DNA from: Abelmoschus esculentus
Lineage: Eukaryota > Streptophyta > Magnoliopsida > Malvales > Malvaceae
Length of the DNA: 64,000 bases
Assembly (NCBI GenBank): GCA_035048815.1
Contig: JAUCBN010000020.1
Location: forward strand, 6,703,501-6,767,500
Reading direction: 5' to 3'
Made by a program: the position numbers and the translations under genes. Position 1 is the first letter of the stretch; each line of letters opens with the position of its first letter. Below the pieces are notes generated by a model. The model saw only the letters and a list, made by a program, of their open reading frames with translations. It was not told the DNA's origin and did no database searches. Positions 46,704 to 58,920 of this stretch are shown piece after piece.

Positions 46704-47623
46704 CACCCCCAAACTCGAACTATTGCTTGTCCTCAAGCAATGCAAACCATCAATTTGCCGAACTTTACTCTCTCTTGGTCTTACATGTCCATCTATTCTC
46801 CCCACCATAACTAGGCCTATTCTTAAGCCTTAGCCATTCGGTTACCCAAGGGCTTACCTAGAAACAAACTATAATAATTGTGAGTGTGTGCGTTTTTGTG
46901 GACAAGTTGATTAAAGGCTTTCTTAGATAAATTCTAAGTTCAAGACAAATAGACATTGGTTAAGTGTTCTCTTCTTTTTCAAACCCCAAATCTTGAGCCG
47001 GTTTAGGGCACCTCAAAGACTTTTGTTTTTCTTTTCACTAAAATCCTTCTTTCTTTTTAATATTCCTTGCACATACTAGAGCCAATTTCGGGCACCTCTA
47101 GCATGAAGAAGAGACTTTCTAGAGCCAGTGGTAGGCACCTCTAGTTACTTTCCAAAAATCTAAGTCTTTATCACCTAAGTTCATTAAAAGAATTCCTATA
47201 ATCCTACAAGTCCCAAAAGTGTTTAAAGTTTAAAGTTCTTCCTATAGTAAGCTTCTAAGTTTTCATCCTTAAGCATCCTAAGATTAAGCTCTCTTAACAG
47301 AACCTAAATATGGTAAGGAGAAAGATTTCAATAGCCTTAAAGAATAAACTAAGGCAATACTGATGATGGGCAGTGCAAGAGTGTAAGCAATTAATTCAAG
47401 TAAGGTGGGGAGCATAAAAATTTAAAAAATCACTGGAATGCTCCCTTTTTGGCAAGGCCACGGTAGTAGATTGTTGCCTTGGCAGTGAATCTGCACCCCC
47501 AAACTCAAACCAAGCATTGTCCTTAATGCTTTATATATGAAGAAGTAAACGGCAAAACAGAATATGAGTTATAAGCAGCAAGTAAAAACTGTAAAAGCAA
47601 TTGAATTAATGGACAAAGAATAT
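46704..47623 (-). other. Element E 3' structured non-coding region
   Basis: Polypurine tract complement (46704-46716), hairpin ATTGCTTG-TCCT-CAAGCAAT (46722-46741), and 26-nt hairpins at 46992-47017, 47076-47101 and 47119-47144. The second polypurine-like motif lies near 47493-47506 and the second TCCT-loop hairpin at 47512-47531, with one mismatch. Undivided, so it shows the full arrangement. Confidence 0.75.
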
Positions 47624-49133
47624 TTAAAGCGACTCTGAAGAGCTGCTTGTAACAATTTTCCTCCGTGGCCTTGATGCCAAAAGCTTTATCCTTGGGGAGG
47701 GCAATGGTTGCGCCTTTGCTTGCCTCGGCGTCTGGACTCGAGTGGGTGGGGTCCTTTGCATCGGGGTTTCTACTTCTTCTCCTTCTTCGACATCCGCCAT
47801 CTCTTCGGTTATCATCACGTCCGTTTCTCCTCCCATCGCAGTAGCTCCTCCGGTGTGGTGTGTGCTTGGGCCGGCGACAGTGCAACTTTGGTGCACATAT
47901 GCATCTATCTCAGCAGATAGATTGCCCATGATAATTGGCGATCTGGGTGGAGTGCTGAAGACGGCCCTCCGATTGGATGGCCTTCGGCTGATAGATGAGG
48001 CCGCGGCAGAATCTGCCGCCCTTGATGGGCCGGCAGCCTGGTATTGGGGCTGAGGGTCCGGATGGAAGAATGGTCGTGGTCCTTTCGGGGCTGGTGTAGT
48101 CTCGGTATAGGGTGCGGCGGTGACGAACATGTTGCTTGGGAACTCCGGGAATTGTACGCCTTGGTCCGGGAAGGCGTGCAACATCATCTGGGCTAGAGTG
48201 CCGTTGAAGTCCCGTTGGTACTCCATGTACCGTTGTTGTCGAAGATCCATTGCGGCCATTCGCTGCAAGATTTCTTGGTATGGGTCTGCTGCGGCAGACG
48301 TGTGGGCAGTACCAGGCATGTGTGCTGTGTACTGGGCCCCGGCAGCAGTATCGGCAGTCAACTACTGCGGCGTTGCCTGGACAGGTTCGGCTTGCGTGAT
48401 TTGCATGGGCAGAAGTCCTTGGTCCATCCTCGTCTTGGGGGCGTGTATTCATCGGTTTCTTCAATGGGTACACCTACAGAAACACATAAACCCGTAATCA
48501 AGCAAGGGAAATACAATAGTCCTCTATCTTTCTTATCGCACTCGTGAATTTCCCGTAGGATGATTTCTCCAACGTTGATGGTCCTCTTGTTGATGATGGA
48601 GTGGATAAGCACCAATCTCTTGCGATCCACCGTGCTGTTGTGTGATGTTGGGATGAGGCATCGTTTGACGAAGGTGTTCCACATCTTGGCCTCCAACTTC
48701 AAGCTTTGTCTTGTTACGGAGCCTCGATGGGTACCAGTTTCCCATAGAGTGTTTCCGTAACAAAGATCGTCCTTGATGAGTTCATAGTCCTCAACAGTGA
48801 TATCTTCCAAGAATTTAGGGTGAGGCCGTAGAAGTTGTTGATCGTCTCGGCATCGAGCTGGATCGGCCTGCCGCGACAGTGAACGAATAGGGAGTCTTTG
48901 CTAGGCCCATGAGCGTAGAACTCCCGCACGATCGTGGCGTTCGCCTGGGCGGGTTGCAGGTAGAAAATTTCCCAATTATGGTACTTAATTCTATCAAAGA
49001 GGTAGTGCTCAATACCGTAATTTTCTTCGTCCGCATGTTGGAAGCCTTGTTCTTCCCAAAGTTGCCTAGCGATGAAAGATCGGTTGAATCGATCTTCAAC
49101 GTTGGCTGGGGCGAATCTTTAGTATGTAGCCAT
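47624..49133 (-). pseudogene. Element E ORF2, multiply disrupted
   Basis: Same protein as C ORF2. It shares with D the TAA at codon 5 and the 19-bp net deletion after NFYGL (near 48813). Its own lesions are a 7-bp deletion near 48405 (after the ITQ/MQ region) and a TAG near 48363 at the same codon that is TAG in element C. Domain motifs GPLYFPCLITGLC-like (here LLYFPCLITGLC) and the C-terminal tail remain readable. Confidence 0.82.
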
Positions 49134-49595
49134 CAAGATAGAGAGATGTGCGTTCTTGGAGGTTTTTCTTGAAGAGAATCTGGAGATTGTAGAAGGCAAA
49201 GAGTAATTGAGAAAGAGAGTTAAGAATACTAAAGAAAGCAAGAAAGTAAGAGTGAATAGTTCAAGAGGAAGGAGTTTCTTATATACGTCTCGGCCTTGTG
49301 ACCGTTGAGATCACTAGCCGTTTGTAATCGTTTCCTTCTTCTGCCGTTTCCTTTTTCTGCTGCGGCAGGAAACTTGACAGACTAGCCGTTACACTGTTCT
49401 GCCCGTTGGGACTGCTGCGGCCCTGACATTGTTTTATTCCCTCGGCAGAGTTCCTGCTGTGAACTATTTTTTCTTTATCTTTGCTTTTTATTCCTAAATA
49501 AAACACACAAAAGAAAAATACTGAAAACGAAAATAATTAGAAAAATAAAAATAAACTACTAATCCTAATATACTATTTAAATAAAAGGGGAGAGG
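49134..49595 (-). other. Element E ORF1-ORF2 spacer with candidate TATA box
   Basis: Non-coding. TATATAAGAA (sense) lies at 49276-49285, about 145-150 nt upstream of the former ORF2 start. Palindromic TGCC/GGCA motifs are partly decayed. Confidence 0.7.
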
Positions 49596-52500
49596 TTAGG
49601 TTACTGGTGGAGAGCATGCAAATGCATCTCCCAGAATTATTTTCTCCCTTAGGCCCAATTTATGAAACGGTTGTGGGCCACTCCTTTGTGTTGTCTGTCC
49701 ATCCTTCTTGGGCTTGATTTTCTTGCCGAACATTCTGCCGAGCAGAATGCCCAGGCAGGATATCTTATTGTCTACTGTGTGGATGGCCTTGCATTCCTCT
49801 GGATCATCATGCTTCTTTAAGTTGTGGAATGCGTTGAGTTTGACTTGTTGGTCATTCACCCGCATAGTCAACTCTCCTTTTTCCACGTCAATTAATGTGC
49901 GTCCAGTTGCTAGAAAGGGTCTCCCAAGGATGATCGGTGCATTGTCATCTGCTTCACAATCAAGGACAAGGAAGTCGGTAGGAAAAATACACTTGTCCAC
50001 TCTTACCAGTATATCCTCGATTTTGCCTTCAGGTTGCACATAGGATCTATCCGCAAGTTGGAGCATCACTGTTGTAGGCTTCGGCCTTCCAATTCCAAGC
50101 TTTTGGAAGACTAATTTAGGCATAAGGTTTATGCTTGCTCCAAGGTCGCATAGGAACTTTCCTTCATAACTCTTTCCAATCGCACAAGGTATAGTGAAGC
50201 AACCAGGATCCTTTAACTTTGGTGGCATGCGGTTGTGCAGCATTGCCATGCATCCCTCGGTAGCAGCTACTGTCTCAAACTCACCTATTCGTTTTCTCTT
50301 TGACATCATGTCCTTTAGGAACTTGGCATAGTTCGGCATCTGTTCAATAGCTTCAACGAACGGTATATTGATGTGGACTTGCTTCAAGATGTCGAGGAAC
50401 TTCTTGAATTGCTGATCCTGTTTTTGCTTTTTCAACCTTTGCGGGAAAGGTGGTGGTCCCATTTCATCCAGGGTTTCTTTAGTTGAAAGTTTTATACCTG
50501 GCACCACTGGAATTATTGCTGCCTCGGCAGGATGCTCAGGCGCTGCAGTGCTTGCTGCCGGGGCAGTGTTGTCAGCTTTAGTTTGCTCGGCCTCTTTTTT
50601 TGCTTGATCCTGATTGAATTTGGCTCTCTGGGATCTTTTCCTTCAGCTGTAGACCACTCCTAGTAGTGATTGCCTTACACTGTTCATGGCTTATTACCTT
50701 AGCAACTTCAGTATTGCTCGGTAGGCCTCTTTGTGGTCTAGTGTTTATGCATTGAGCAAACTGCCCAACCTGAGTTTCCAGCGTTTTTATGGTTGCTTCT
50801 TGATTTTGCAGTCGCATCTCAGTCCTGTTCATGAAGGCATCTGTCCTCTTGATGAAATTACTATTTTCTGCCATGTATGACTCAGTTTTCATCATGAAGG
50901 CCTTTAGCGTGTTTTCCAATGAACTTACCGGTTGCGGCTGCATCTGCTGCATCTGCTACTGCAACATCGGCTGTTGGACTTTGTCGCGTGTCAAAAATGC
51001 GCGTTTAATGCAAGCGGACACATCGCAAGTAATAAGTGATAAGTATGTTATCGAGTTATTGTCTCCTCAGGGACTGGTATACTTAATATGCTTCCTTTAT
51101 CTTCTTGATCTGTAGAAAGATAAAAACACAAGTAAGTTGATTTGATTTATTTAAACTAAAATAATTGAATAAAAATAAAGAGTCGAAATATTAGAGAGAG
51201 AGATGCTCCAGGATCCAGTTGTATTGTATTGTAGACTTGATTGACTTGTCTTTATCCAATGGAATCGCATATCTCTGCCTCGGCAGCACTACAGTTTACT
51301 GCCTGGGCAGCGATAACGCTGTCTGCCGCGGCAATCCCTTGCTCGTGGGCAGACTTTTCCAAAGTTCGGCAAAGTGTCCTTGAATGACTCCGCTTATCCC
51401 TAAGTCAGAGGGTTGTTGATGACTAGTCCTTGATGATACCTCCCGGCGTGAACCAATTATACTCACCAACCAATCTCACACTTCTTTTAGCCGCTGAAAC
51501 TCTTAACCTATCCCTAGGCCGAGTTAGTATTTCGCGATTGAAACACCGTACTTACCCCTTTCGTGAATCTAACTCTCCCGAGCTTAGATAAATGGATTAC
51601 TCACAAACTTCCCTCCCGGGCTTGAATGCAAGAACAAGGAATAACAAAGGATAAGCAAACCTTGATAATCTTTATTGCATTGAATAAAAGACAAATTACA
51701 ATCTCCTCTCACAAATACTCCACAACCTTCACCTAAACCTTATGAAGGTTTTAGAACATGATGGAGAGGAAAGAAACAAGAGTAGAAGTCGGCTCTCCCT
51801 AGGTATTTCGATCTATGATACATTGAGTGGCTAGGTCTTTATATAGGATAGACCTAGGGCAAACCTTTTCTAAGTAGAATACAACTTGGAGTAGGGAACA
51901 AGTCAAGTACATAATAATATTATATTTCCAAGTTTGAATTCGGCTAAGGGGGCTTTCCCGCGTGGTCTTCCTTTGGGCTTTTCCTTGTGCTAGCCAGCTC
52001 TGATTCTTGGGCTTCAAGTCCAAACACGTTCCTTAGATTTTTGTCTTTCCATCGCCTATCACTTTGCTTCCTATCTTCATGCTGCTGCCTCGGAATCAGG
52101 TCCTGCCTCGGCCTTGTCTCTGCCACGACAATGGTTTTCCTGCACAGATATGAAAACGTAGTAAAACGTGCCTTTTTCTATAAATATTATCTATTTAAGT
52201 ATAACTTCTAAATATGTCACATTAAGCACATGCATTGGTTCAAGTGGGTGAATATTTGGTGATAAATGCCGATAAAAGGAGTAGAAAGTGATAGCGTGTT
52301 GAGCACTTATCAGACTTGTTGCTGCGGCATCGGCTGCTGAAATCCCGATGGTTGGGTGATTGGGTTTAAGGCATTATTTTGGTTACTCCATGATAGGTTC
52401 GGATGCCTCTTCCATGAGGGGTTGTATGTGTTGGACATCACATTGTTGCGGTTGTAGTTCCCAACATACATACCAGTTTCTTGATTCATGCAGTCAGCGA

Positions 52501-53479
52501 AATTGTGGTTTCCTCCACATAAGTCACAGTATGAATCAATTACCTTGACCTCACGGGTATTGTGTTGTAACTGTAGGTTTTGCACCATCTTGGTAAGAGA
52601 GGCCAATTGTGTTGCCACTGAACTTGATGAGTCCAATTCATGTACCGTGGCTTGGCGTCTTACTCCTCCTCGCCTAGATGTAGGAAACTGAAAGTCATTC
52701 TTTGCGAGTTTGTTTAATATTTCAATAGCTTCCTCAGGTGCTTTGTCCAGGAGTGTTCCGTTTGCCTAGGCATCTAACATCATCCTTGTCGGGGCATTCG
52801 TGGCATTGTAAAACATTGTCACTTGTGTTCATAAGGGAAATCCATGCAGCGGACACTTGTGCAATAGCTCTCTGTAGCGTTCCCATGCCTCGTACATTGA
52901 TTCGTCTTCAACCTGTCGAAAAGAAGTAATTTCATTACAGATTCTATCATATAGATTAGTAGGATTAAAGCGAGTAATGAAATCACGGCAAAGTTCACTC
53001 CAGGATCCAATAGATCCTGCTGGAATGCTATTTAACCAAGCTTTCGCCCTATCCCTCAGTGAATAGGGGAATAACTTTAATCGCAAGACATCTTCATGGA
53101 CTCCTTGGATTTTAAAAGAGTTGCAGATTTCCATGAAGGTTTTGAGGTGCTGCCTTGCGTCTTCAGTTGCAGACCCACCAAATTGTCCAATTGTATTTAA
53201 CATATTGAACATAACGAGTTTGAGTTCAAAATGGGCTGCTTCAATTTCCTGTGTAACGACTCCTGGGTTTAATCCGTTTAAGTCCTCTTCCAGGAAGTCC
53301 CTGACAGTGAGCTGCCGCGGCCCAGGTGGCGGCGGAAGTTTTGCATTGCCGGCAGGTAAGTTTTGTGCTGCCGGGTAATCTGCCATGGCTCCTTGGATCT
53401 GTCTCCTCAACCTTTGCCTTGTTCTTTCGATATCTGGATCTAATTCGTACAAGGGGTTGGTTGGATTGGACCTGGTCAT
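49596..53479 (-). pseudogene. Element E ORF1: gag-protease, full layout, split by a solo LTR
   Basis: The ATG is at 53479 (MTRSNPTNPLYELDP) and the stop at 49596 (SPPVT). Gag core, zinc-knuckle region (CDLCGGNHNFADC), linker and complete protease (LCDLGASINLMPKLVFQKLG; APIILGRPFLATGRT) are present. Lesions: TGG to TGA near 52829 after PHGFPL; TCG to TAG near 52767; a solo LTR insertion at 50982-52312; and a 2-bp loss near 50610 that shifts the frame before the protease. With the LTR removed it gives the reference ORF1 length of about 850 codons. As in B, nothing resembling reverse transcriptase follows. Confidence 0.88.
50982..52312 (-). mobile_element. Solo LTR nested in element E gag (1331 bp)
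   Basis: Complete LTR, TGTCGCGTG to CACTTATCA, flanked by the perfect duplication GACTT (50977-50981, 52313-52317). Its sequence variants (GCAAGCGGACACATCG, ATTGAATAAAAATAAAG) match element B's LTR more closely than E's own, so it comes from the B-like subgroup. Confidence 0.95.
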
Positions 53480-53553
53480 ACACCAAGAAAAACAAAACTA
53501 AAATAAAAATAAAAATAAACAAGAAAATAAAGAAAACAAAATTTAGTTGTCAG

Positions 53554-53571
53554 TCCCCGACAATGGCGCCA
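53554..53571 (-). other. Element E primer-binding site (tRNA-Asp)
   Basis: Two transitions relative to the exact PBS (window strand TCCCCGACAATGGCGCCA). 6 nt from the LTR. Confidence 0.85.
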
Positions 53572-53577
53572 AAAACT

Positions 53578-56500
53578 TGTCGCGTGTCAAAAGTGCGCGT
53601 TCAGTGCAAGTGGACATATCGCAAGTAATAAGTGATAAGTATATTATCGAGTTATCGTCTCCTCAGGGACCGGTATACTTAATATGCTCTCTTCACCTCC
53701 TTGTTCTGTAGAAAGATAAAAAAAAAACACAATTAAGTTGATTTGATTTATCTAAACTAAAATAACTAAAATAAAAGTAAAAGATTGAAATAGTAGAGAG
53801 TGATGGGCTAGGATCTAGTTGCGTTGTATTGTGGAATTGATTGACTTGTCTCCGTCCAATGCAATCGTATATCACTGCCTCGGCAGCACTGTAGTTGTAA
53901 CCCCCTTAGTCCGGCCTGGACGGAACCGGCACTAACGGGTCACACGGGGAATATCGAACTAAACCCGTTAAGGTCCAATTCGATAAACAACCCTGAAAAT
54001 CGATATGTTTTTTTTTCGAGATGCTTAATTAAGTTCCTATGTGTGTCGAGGTCATGCGTAACGTAAACGAAAACATTCGATTCACGATTGATCTATTCAA
54101 TTCGCATATCAGTACACGAGGATCAAAACGCAAATAATTCTTAATTCCAACAATAAACCGGTAATGCAATCTACCATAGTTCAATTATACATGCATAACA
54201 TACTCATAACAAAGTTCAGATCAAACGGGCCATTATTGCATCGTCAATTTCATGTTTCATACAATAGGGACCTAATTGTAAAGCTCACAATATTATAGGG
54301 ACTAAAACCAACATTAATTTACCAATGCGAATTCAAGTTAACATCATGCATCTTGGTGATATTACAACTCTCAATATTATTCATTGCATCTATATTCGAT
54401 CGTGGAAAGACATCCGACCCTAAACATGATTTTCCACACTTAAAATGTCATTTTTGGGTCTCGGTATCGATACCTAAGGTCTCGGTATCGGTACCCTATC
54501 GTGGAGCTAGCCTCCTTGCACTTCGAAGGCTATTGGTATCGATACCCCCATAGGTGGTATCGATACTCCAGCGTCCAGTGGAGTAATTGCATCGAACCAT
54601 GGTTCGAACCACCCTAAATTAAGCCTTAGGGTATCGTTACTGGTATCGATACCCCCTGTGCACTTTGACAAGTTTGAACATTCTAAGTTAATTCCACCCA
54701 ATCAAACATAACCATTAATCACCCTTAACTATATGCATAATTTCTTAAGCATAAAGAACAATTTAGAGCATTCATTTACCACATCAAAGACCCCAAGCAA
54801 TCTATAGGCATGCTTCCTAAAATATGATTTAAAGTCAAAAGTGTTCATGCATGTACATTCTTCAACAATCCAAGCAACACCATAGTCCATCAATTAATAA
54901 TCCAAAACATTATAGGTCTTATTACAACATTAACCAAAGCAAAAGTCATTCACTTCACATCGGTTCGATTTACACATTGCCAAGCCCAAATTATTTGCCA
55001 AAACATACCAAAATTGAGACAACTCTTTCCCTTGGTTTCCTTGCTCCGGACGTAGCCTCGAATGTCACTATTTGTCTGCAAAGATGAGAGGAGAGCTTAA
55101 GCAAAAATATGCTTAGTGAGGAAGCTCTAACATGATCATCAATGCATCAATTTAAAACCATATTTAAAACCATAACTTGTAATGCCTTTCTAAAACCAAA
55201 CATGCTTAACAATCATGTTCACGTTCAATACTAAAAACCTTTCCTTGAGTATGCATGACATTATCAATTCATTTCACAAATGATGCGCAATGTTCTAAAT
55301 ATTTTCATGTTTGTATATTAGCTTCCTAGTGATCACTTAATGCGAACCTTAAGTTCACCGAATACACGGATCCATTGATTAGAGACCTTTAGTCTCGTCA
55401 TGACACCAAGTCACCATTGACATGACACGAAGTCACCATTGACATGACACGAAGTCACCATTATCAAGCTCTACCACGCACGGTTGGACACATAGTCACC
55501 CTTGTTACGTGTAGGCATTTTTCCTTTATGTTCATAATATTTATAGTGCACTCAATCCTAATGACATGTCTTTTGTATTCGAATCTAAAGTAGTGTCACT
55601 AAGCCAATATCATGTCCAAGTATGCATGCTAATTTGCTGCTCATAATGCATCCATAATGTGTTCAACAAATGAACCAATAGTCATGCCCAATGGCACCAT
55701 CATATGTAAAGTAAATAACCATATCATATTCCACTTCATTTTTCATGTTTTCATAAACCATGGATGTCTTTATAAACCATGCATTTCCAGCAATTAACAC
55801 ATGCATGCATCATCTCAAAAATCAAATATATGCAATTCGAAAATCATATTCAATCATTGTTCACATATATGCCATTACCGAAAATAACCGAAAATCGAGG
55901 TAATGCATCAACATCATTTAAAACACTTACTCTTGAACTATGGAAAGTTTTCACACTATTCCATAGCCCCCAAAACAGAACCGAATCTTTGCGAAACACT
56001 TTAAAACCCGAAATCACTCACCGACAAGCGAAACGAGCCCTCGTCGATGCTCCGATGGCAACGCCAACGCACCAGCAACTTATGCACCTTCTTGCACTAC
56101 CTCTACAACATTAAAAACAGAGCATATTCACATTACAACATGCTCAAAACAGCAGCCACATTTAACCCTCACAAAACTATCGAAAACCTTGCCGAAAAGA
56201 CCGAAAACTAAGCCGAAACGCATCCGAAACACATCAGCCCAAAACCTAATGAATCTAACATCTAATCCACCTCAATTATGAACCAAAAACACTTACAAAC
56301 CATCCTTATACCTCCAACAACATTAGAACACTTAAAACAGCCCCTAAAACAACCGAAAACCACCTTAAAACAACACCGATTGCATTATTCCGGGATTAAA
56401 TTAATGTGCCATCAATTCAACACTTAATTAATCATTTAATTGACCTAATATCATAATTAAATCAACCAAATCACATCATTAATTTAGATATCAAAAGATT

Positions 56501-58327
56501 TCACAAAATCCATCATAAAACTCATAAATCTTGAATTAAAAACACAAAATAAGATAGCAATAGTTGATGAACAAGCCAATACTTGGGAATTTCAATAAAG
56601 AACTTAGAAAAAGGATTAAAAATAAGAATATTACCTTGAGATTAAATCCACCAAAGAGATTAGAAAAGCTTCCTTGATTTCTTTGAAAAAGATGTTGATT
56701 TTGCAAAAATTGATGAGTAGGTTTTGTAGAGAATGAAAGGATGAATAAAATGAAGTAAATCTTGTAGAAAATGATGAAGAAATCAGCAAGTAATTGGAGA
56801 AATTTGGAGAAGAAGATGGAGAGAAAATGAGAGAAAATCTTGAAAGAAAAGATGGGAAAATGGGAAGTTACAAAAGAAAATGGAATTATTAACTAAAATA
56901 AAACAATTTAAAAACAATTTTGGTGGATAAATCATTAATTAAAAATAAATTGGGTTTATGGCCCTCTAAGGATTCTAAGTATGGCTTACTTTCCAATTTA
57001 GTCACTAAAAATCCTTATTGCCGAAAATTACTAATTAAATCCCCAAAACTTTTCCAAAAATTATAATTTAGTCACTAGCACAAAATTAAGCCTAATTAAA
57101 AATCAAATTAAAGTTCAAATAATATTCCTTTAACTCTAAAACACCTTTTTAATATTTTTAGAACCATTTCACAAAATTATTACTTATCCGATTAAAATAT
57201 TATTATTTTATTTTTTCTCGGAATAACGGACCCTAAGAATCCGATTCGACCCGAATCGAATTTCCCCAACTTACACTTCAACTACTAACCCCAAAACCGG
57301 GATGTTGCAGCAGTTTACTGCCTAGGAAGCGATAACACTGGCTGCCGCGACAATCCCTTGCTCGTGGGCAGACTTTACCAAAGTTCGGCAAAGTGTCCTT
57401 GAATGACTCTGCTTATCCCTAAATCAGAGTACTGTTGATGACTAGTCCTTGATGATACCTCCCGGCGTGAACCAATTATACTCACCAACCAATCTCACAC
57501 TTCTTTTAGCAGCTGAAACTCTTAACCTATCCCTAGGCCGAGTTAGTGTTTTGCGATTGAAACACCGTACTTACCCCTTTCGTGAATCTAAATCTCCCGA
57601 GCTTAGATAAATGGATGATCACAATATCCTCTCCCGAGCTCAATTGTGAAACAAGGAATAACAAAGGATAAGCAAACCTTGATAATCTTTATTGCACTGA
57701 ATGAAAGAAAAAGTACAATCTCCTCTCACAAATACTCTACAACCTTCACCTAATCCCTAAGAAGGTTTAGAACATGATGGAGAGGAAAGAAACAAGAGTA
57801 GAAGTCGGCTCTCTCCTTAGGTATTTCGTGTATTGTACATTGGGTGGCTAGGTCTTTATATAGGCTAGACCTAGGGCAAACCTTTCCTAAGTAGAATACA
57901 ACTTGGAGTAGGGAACAAATCAAGTACATAATAATAATATATTTCCAAGTTTATATTCGGCTAAGGGGTTTCTCGCATGGTCTTCCTTTGGGCTTTTCCT
58001 TGTGCTAGCCAGCTCCAATTCATGGGCTTCAAGTCCAGACACGTTCCTTGGATTTTTTTTCTTTCCATCGCCTATAATCTTGCTTCCTGTCTTTTTGCTG
58101 CTTCCTCGGCATCAGGTCCTGCCTCGGCCTTGTCTCTGCTGCGGCACTGGTTTTCCTGCACAGATATGAAAACGCAGTAAAACGTGCCTTTTTCTGTAAA
58201 TATTATCTATATGAGTATACTTCTAAATATATCATATTGAGTGCATGCATTGGTCCAAGTGGGTGTATATTTGGTAATTAATGCCCATAAAAGGAGTAAG
58301 AAGTGATAGTGTGTTGAGCACTTATCA
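53578..58327 (-). mobile_element. Element E 5' LTR, split by a 3.4-kb insert
   Basis: The LTR parts 53578-53895 and 57310-58327 together give a normal LTR of about 1.33 kb once the insert and one 5-bp duplication copy are removed. It ends CACTTATCA and is followed at once by gag codons of element G. Confidence 0.92.
53896..57309. mobile_element. 3.4-kb LTR-like insert (probable solo LTR of another family)
   Basis: Starts TGTAACCCCCTTAGTCCGG and ends CCGGGATGTTGCA, with TG...CA termini and near-complementary TGTAAC/GTTGCA tips. It is flanked by GTAGT (53891-53895) and GCAGT (57310-57314), a 5-bp duplication with one transition. There are no retroelement genes inside. It contains four GGTATCGATACC-type palindromes (54463, 54535, 54556, 54642) and a 22-bp direct repeat in three copies (55399-55464). 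Long LTRs with such tips are common in some plant Ty3 chromoviruses (Tekay/Del-like); that placement is tentative. The 111-aa reading frame at 55779-56114 has no recognisable domain. Confidence 0.8.
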
Positions 58328-58391
58328 GCCGTGTATGTTCGATCTTTGGATCTAGCTCGTACAAAGGGTTGGTTGGGTTGGCCCTGGTCAT
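58328..58391 (-). pseudogene. Element G ORF1: first codons of gag
   Basis: The ATG at 58391 starts MTRANPTNPLYELDPKIE-like codons, cut after about 20 residues where element E's LTR begins. It shows that G was a member of the same gag family. Confidence 0.8.
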
Positions 58392-58470
58392 ACACCAAGA
58401 AAAAACAAAGCAAAATAAAAAGCAAAATTAAAAAGCAAAAAAAATATAGAAAACAAAATTTAGTTGTCAA

Positions 58471-58488
58471 TCCACGGCAACGGCGCCA
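58471..58488 (-). other. Element G primer-binding site (tRNA-Asp)
   Basis: Matches the family PBS with one mismatch and lies 6 nt before the LTR at 58495. Confidence 0.85.
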
Positions 58489-58494
58489 AAAACT

Positions 58495-58920
58495 TGTTGC
58501 GTGTAAAAAGAGTGCGCAATTGGTGCAAATGTACACGTCTCAAGTAATAAAGTGATAAGTATTGTCGAATATCATCTCCACAGGGATTGGTCTACTTAAT
58601 ATGTCTACTTTTGTCTTCTTGCTCTGAAAAATGAATAAAGTAAAGACACAAGTAAAATTGGGGTTGATGAATACTAAATAAAGAAAACTAAATAAAAAGA
58701 GAATAAACAGATTAAAGAAGTGGCCAGGATCCAGTTGTGTTGTATAGTGTATTCAATTGACTTTTTTTTGTCCAATGCAATCGCACAACACTGCCTCGGC
58801 AGTACTGCAGATTACTGCCTCGACAACGATGATGCTTGTCTGCCGAGGCAATCTCTTGCTCTTGGGTAGACTTTACAAAAGTTCAGCAAAGTATCCTTTG
58901 ATGCCTCTGCTTATCTCTAA
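58495..58920 (-). mobile_element. Element G 5' LTR, truncated
   Basis: Begins TGTTGCGTGTAAAAAG and breaks off at 58920 (TTATCTCTAA) directly into satellite, losing about 0.9 kb. It carries the same variant bases as 31204-32522, which pairs the two as one element. Confidence 0.85.

Larger units (their letters stand above)
31204..58920 (-). mobile_element. Retroelement G: old, truncated family member with interior replaced by elements C-D-E
   Basis: Two LTR remnants share a distinct variant (GTAATAAAGTGATAAGTATT, CCACAGGGATTRGTCTAC). They flank the block: a 3' LTR at 31204-32522 and a 5' LTR at 58495-58920. Between them G keeps only its 3' region (32523-33314) and the first codons of gag with the PBS (58328-58488). 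Both outer LTR ends are eroded into satellite. The bases flanking the inner block (CCCCC at 33310-33314, GCCGT at 58328-58332) are not a target duplication, so the block arose by more than one event or with loss. Confidence 0.75.

Noticed and set aside
55779..56114. 111-aa frame inside the 3.4-kb insert
   Set aside because: No recognisable domain; the surrounding sequence is LTR-like and non-coding.
33310..58332. Simple single insertion of the C-D-E block into G
   Set aside because: The flanks CCCCC and GCCGT do not match, and the two flanks come from different parts of G (3' region and gag).
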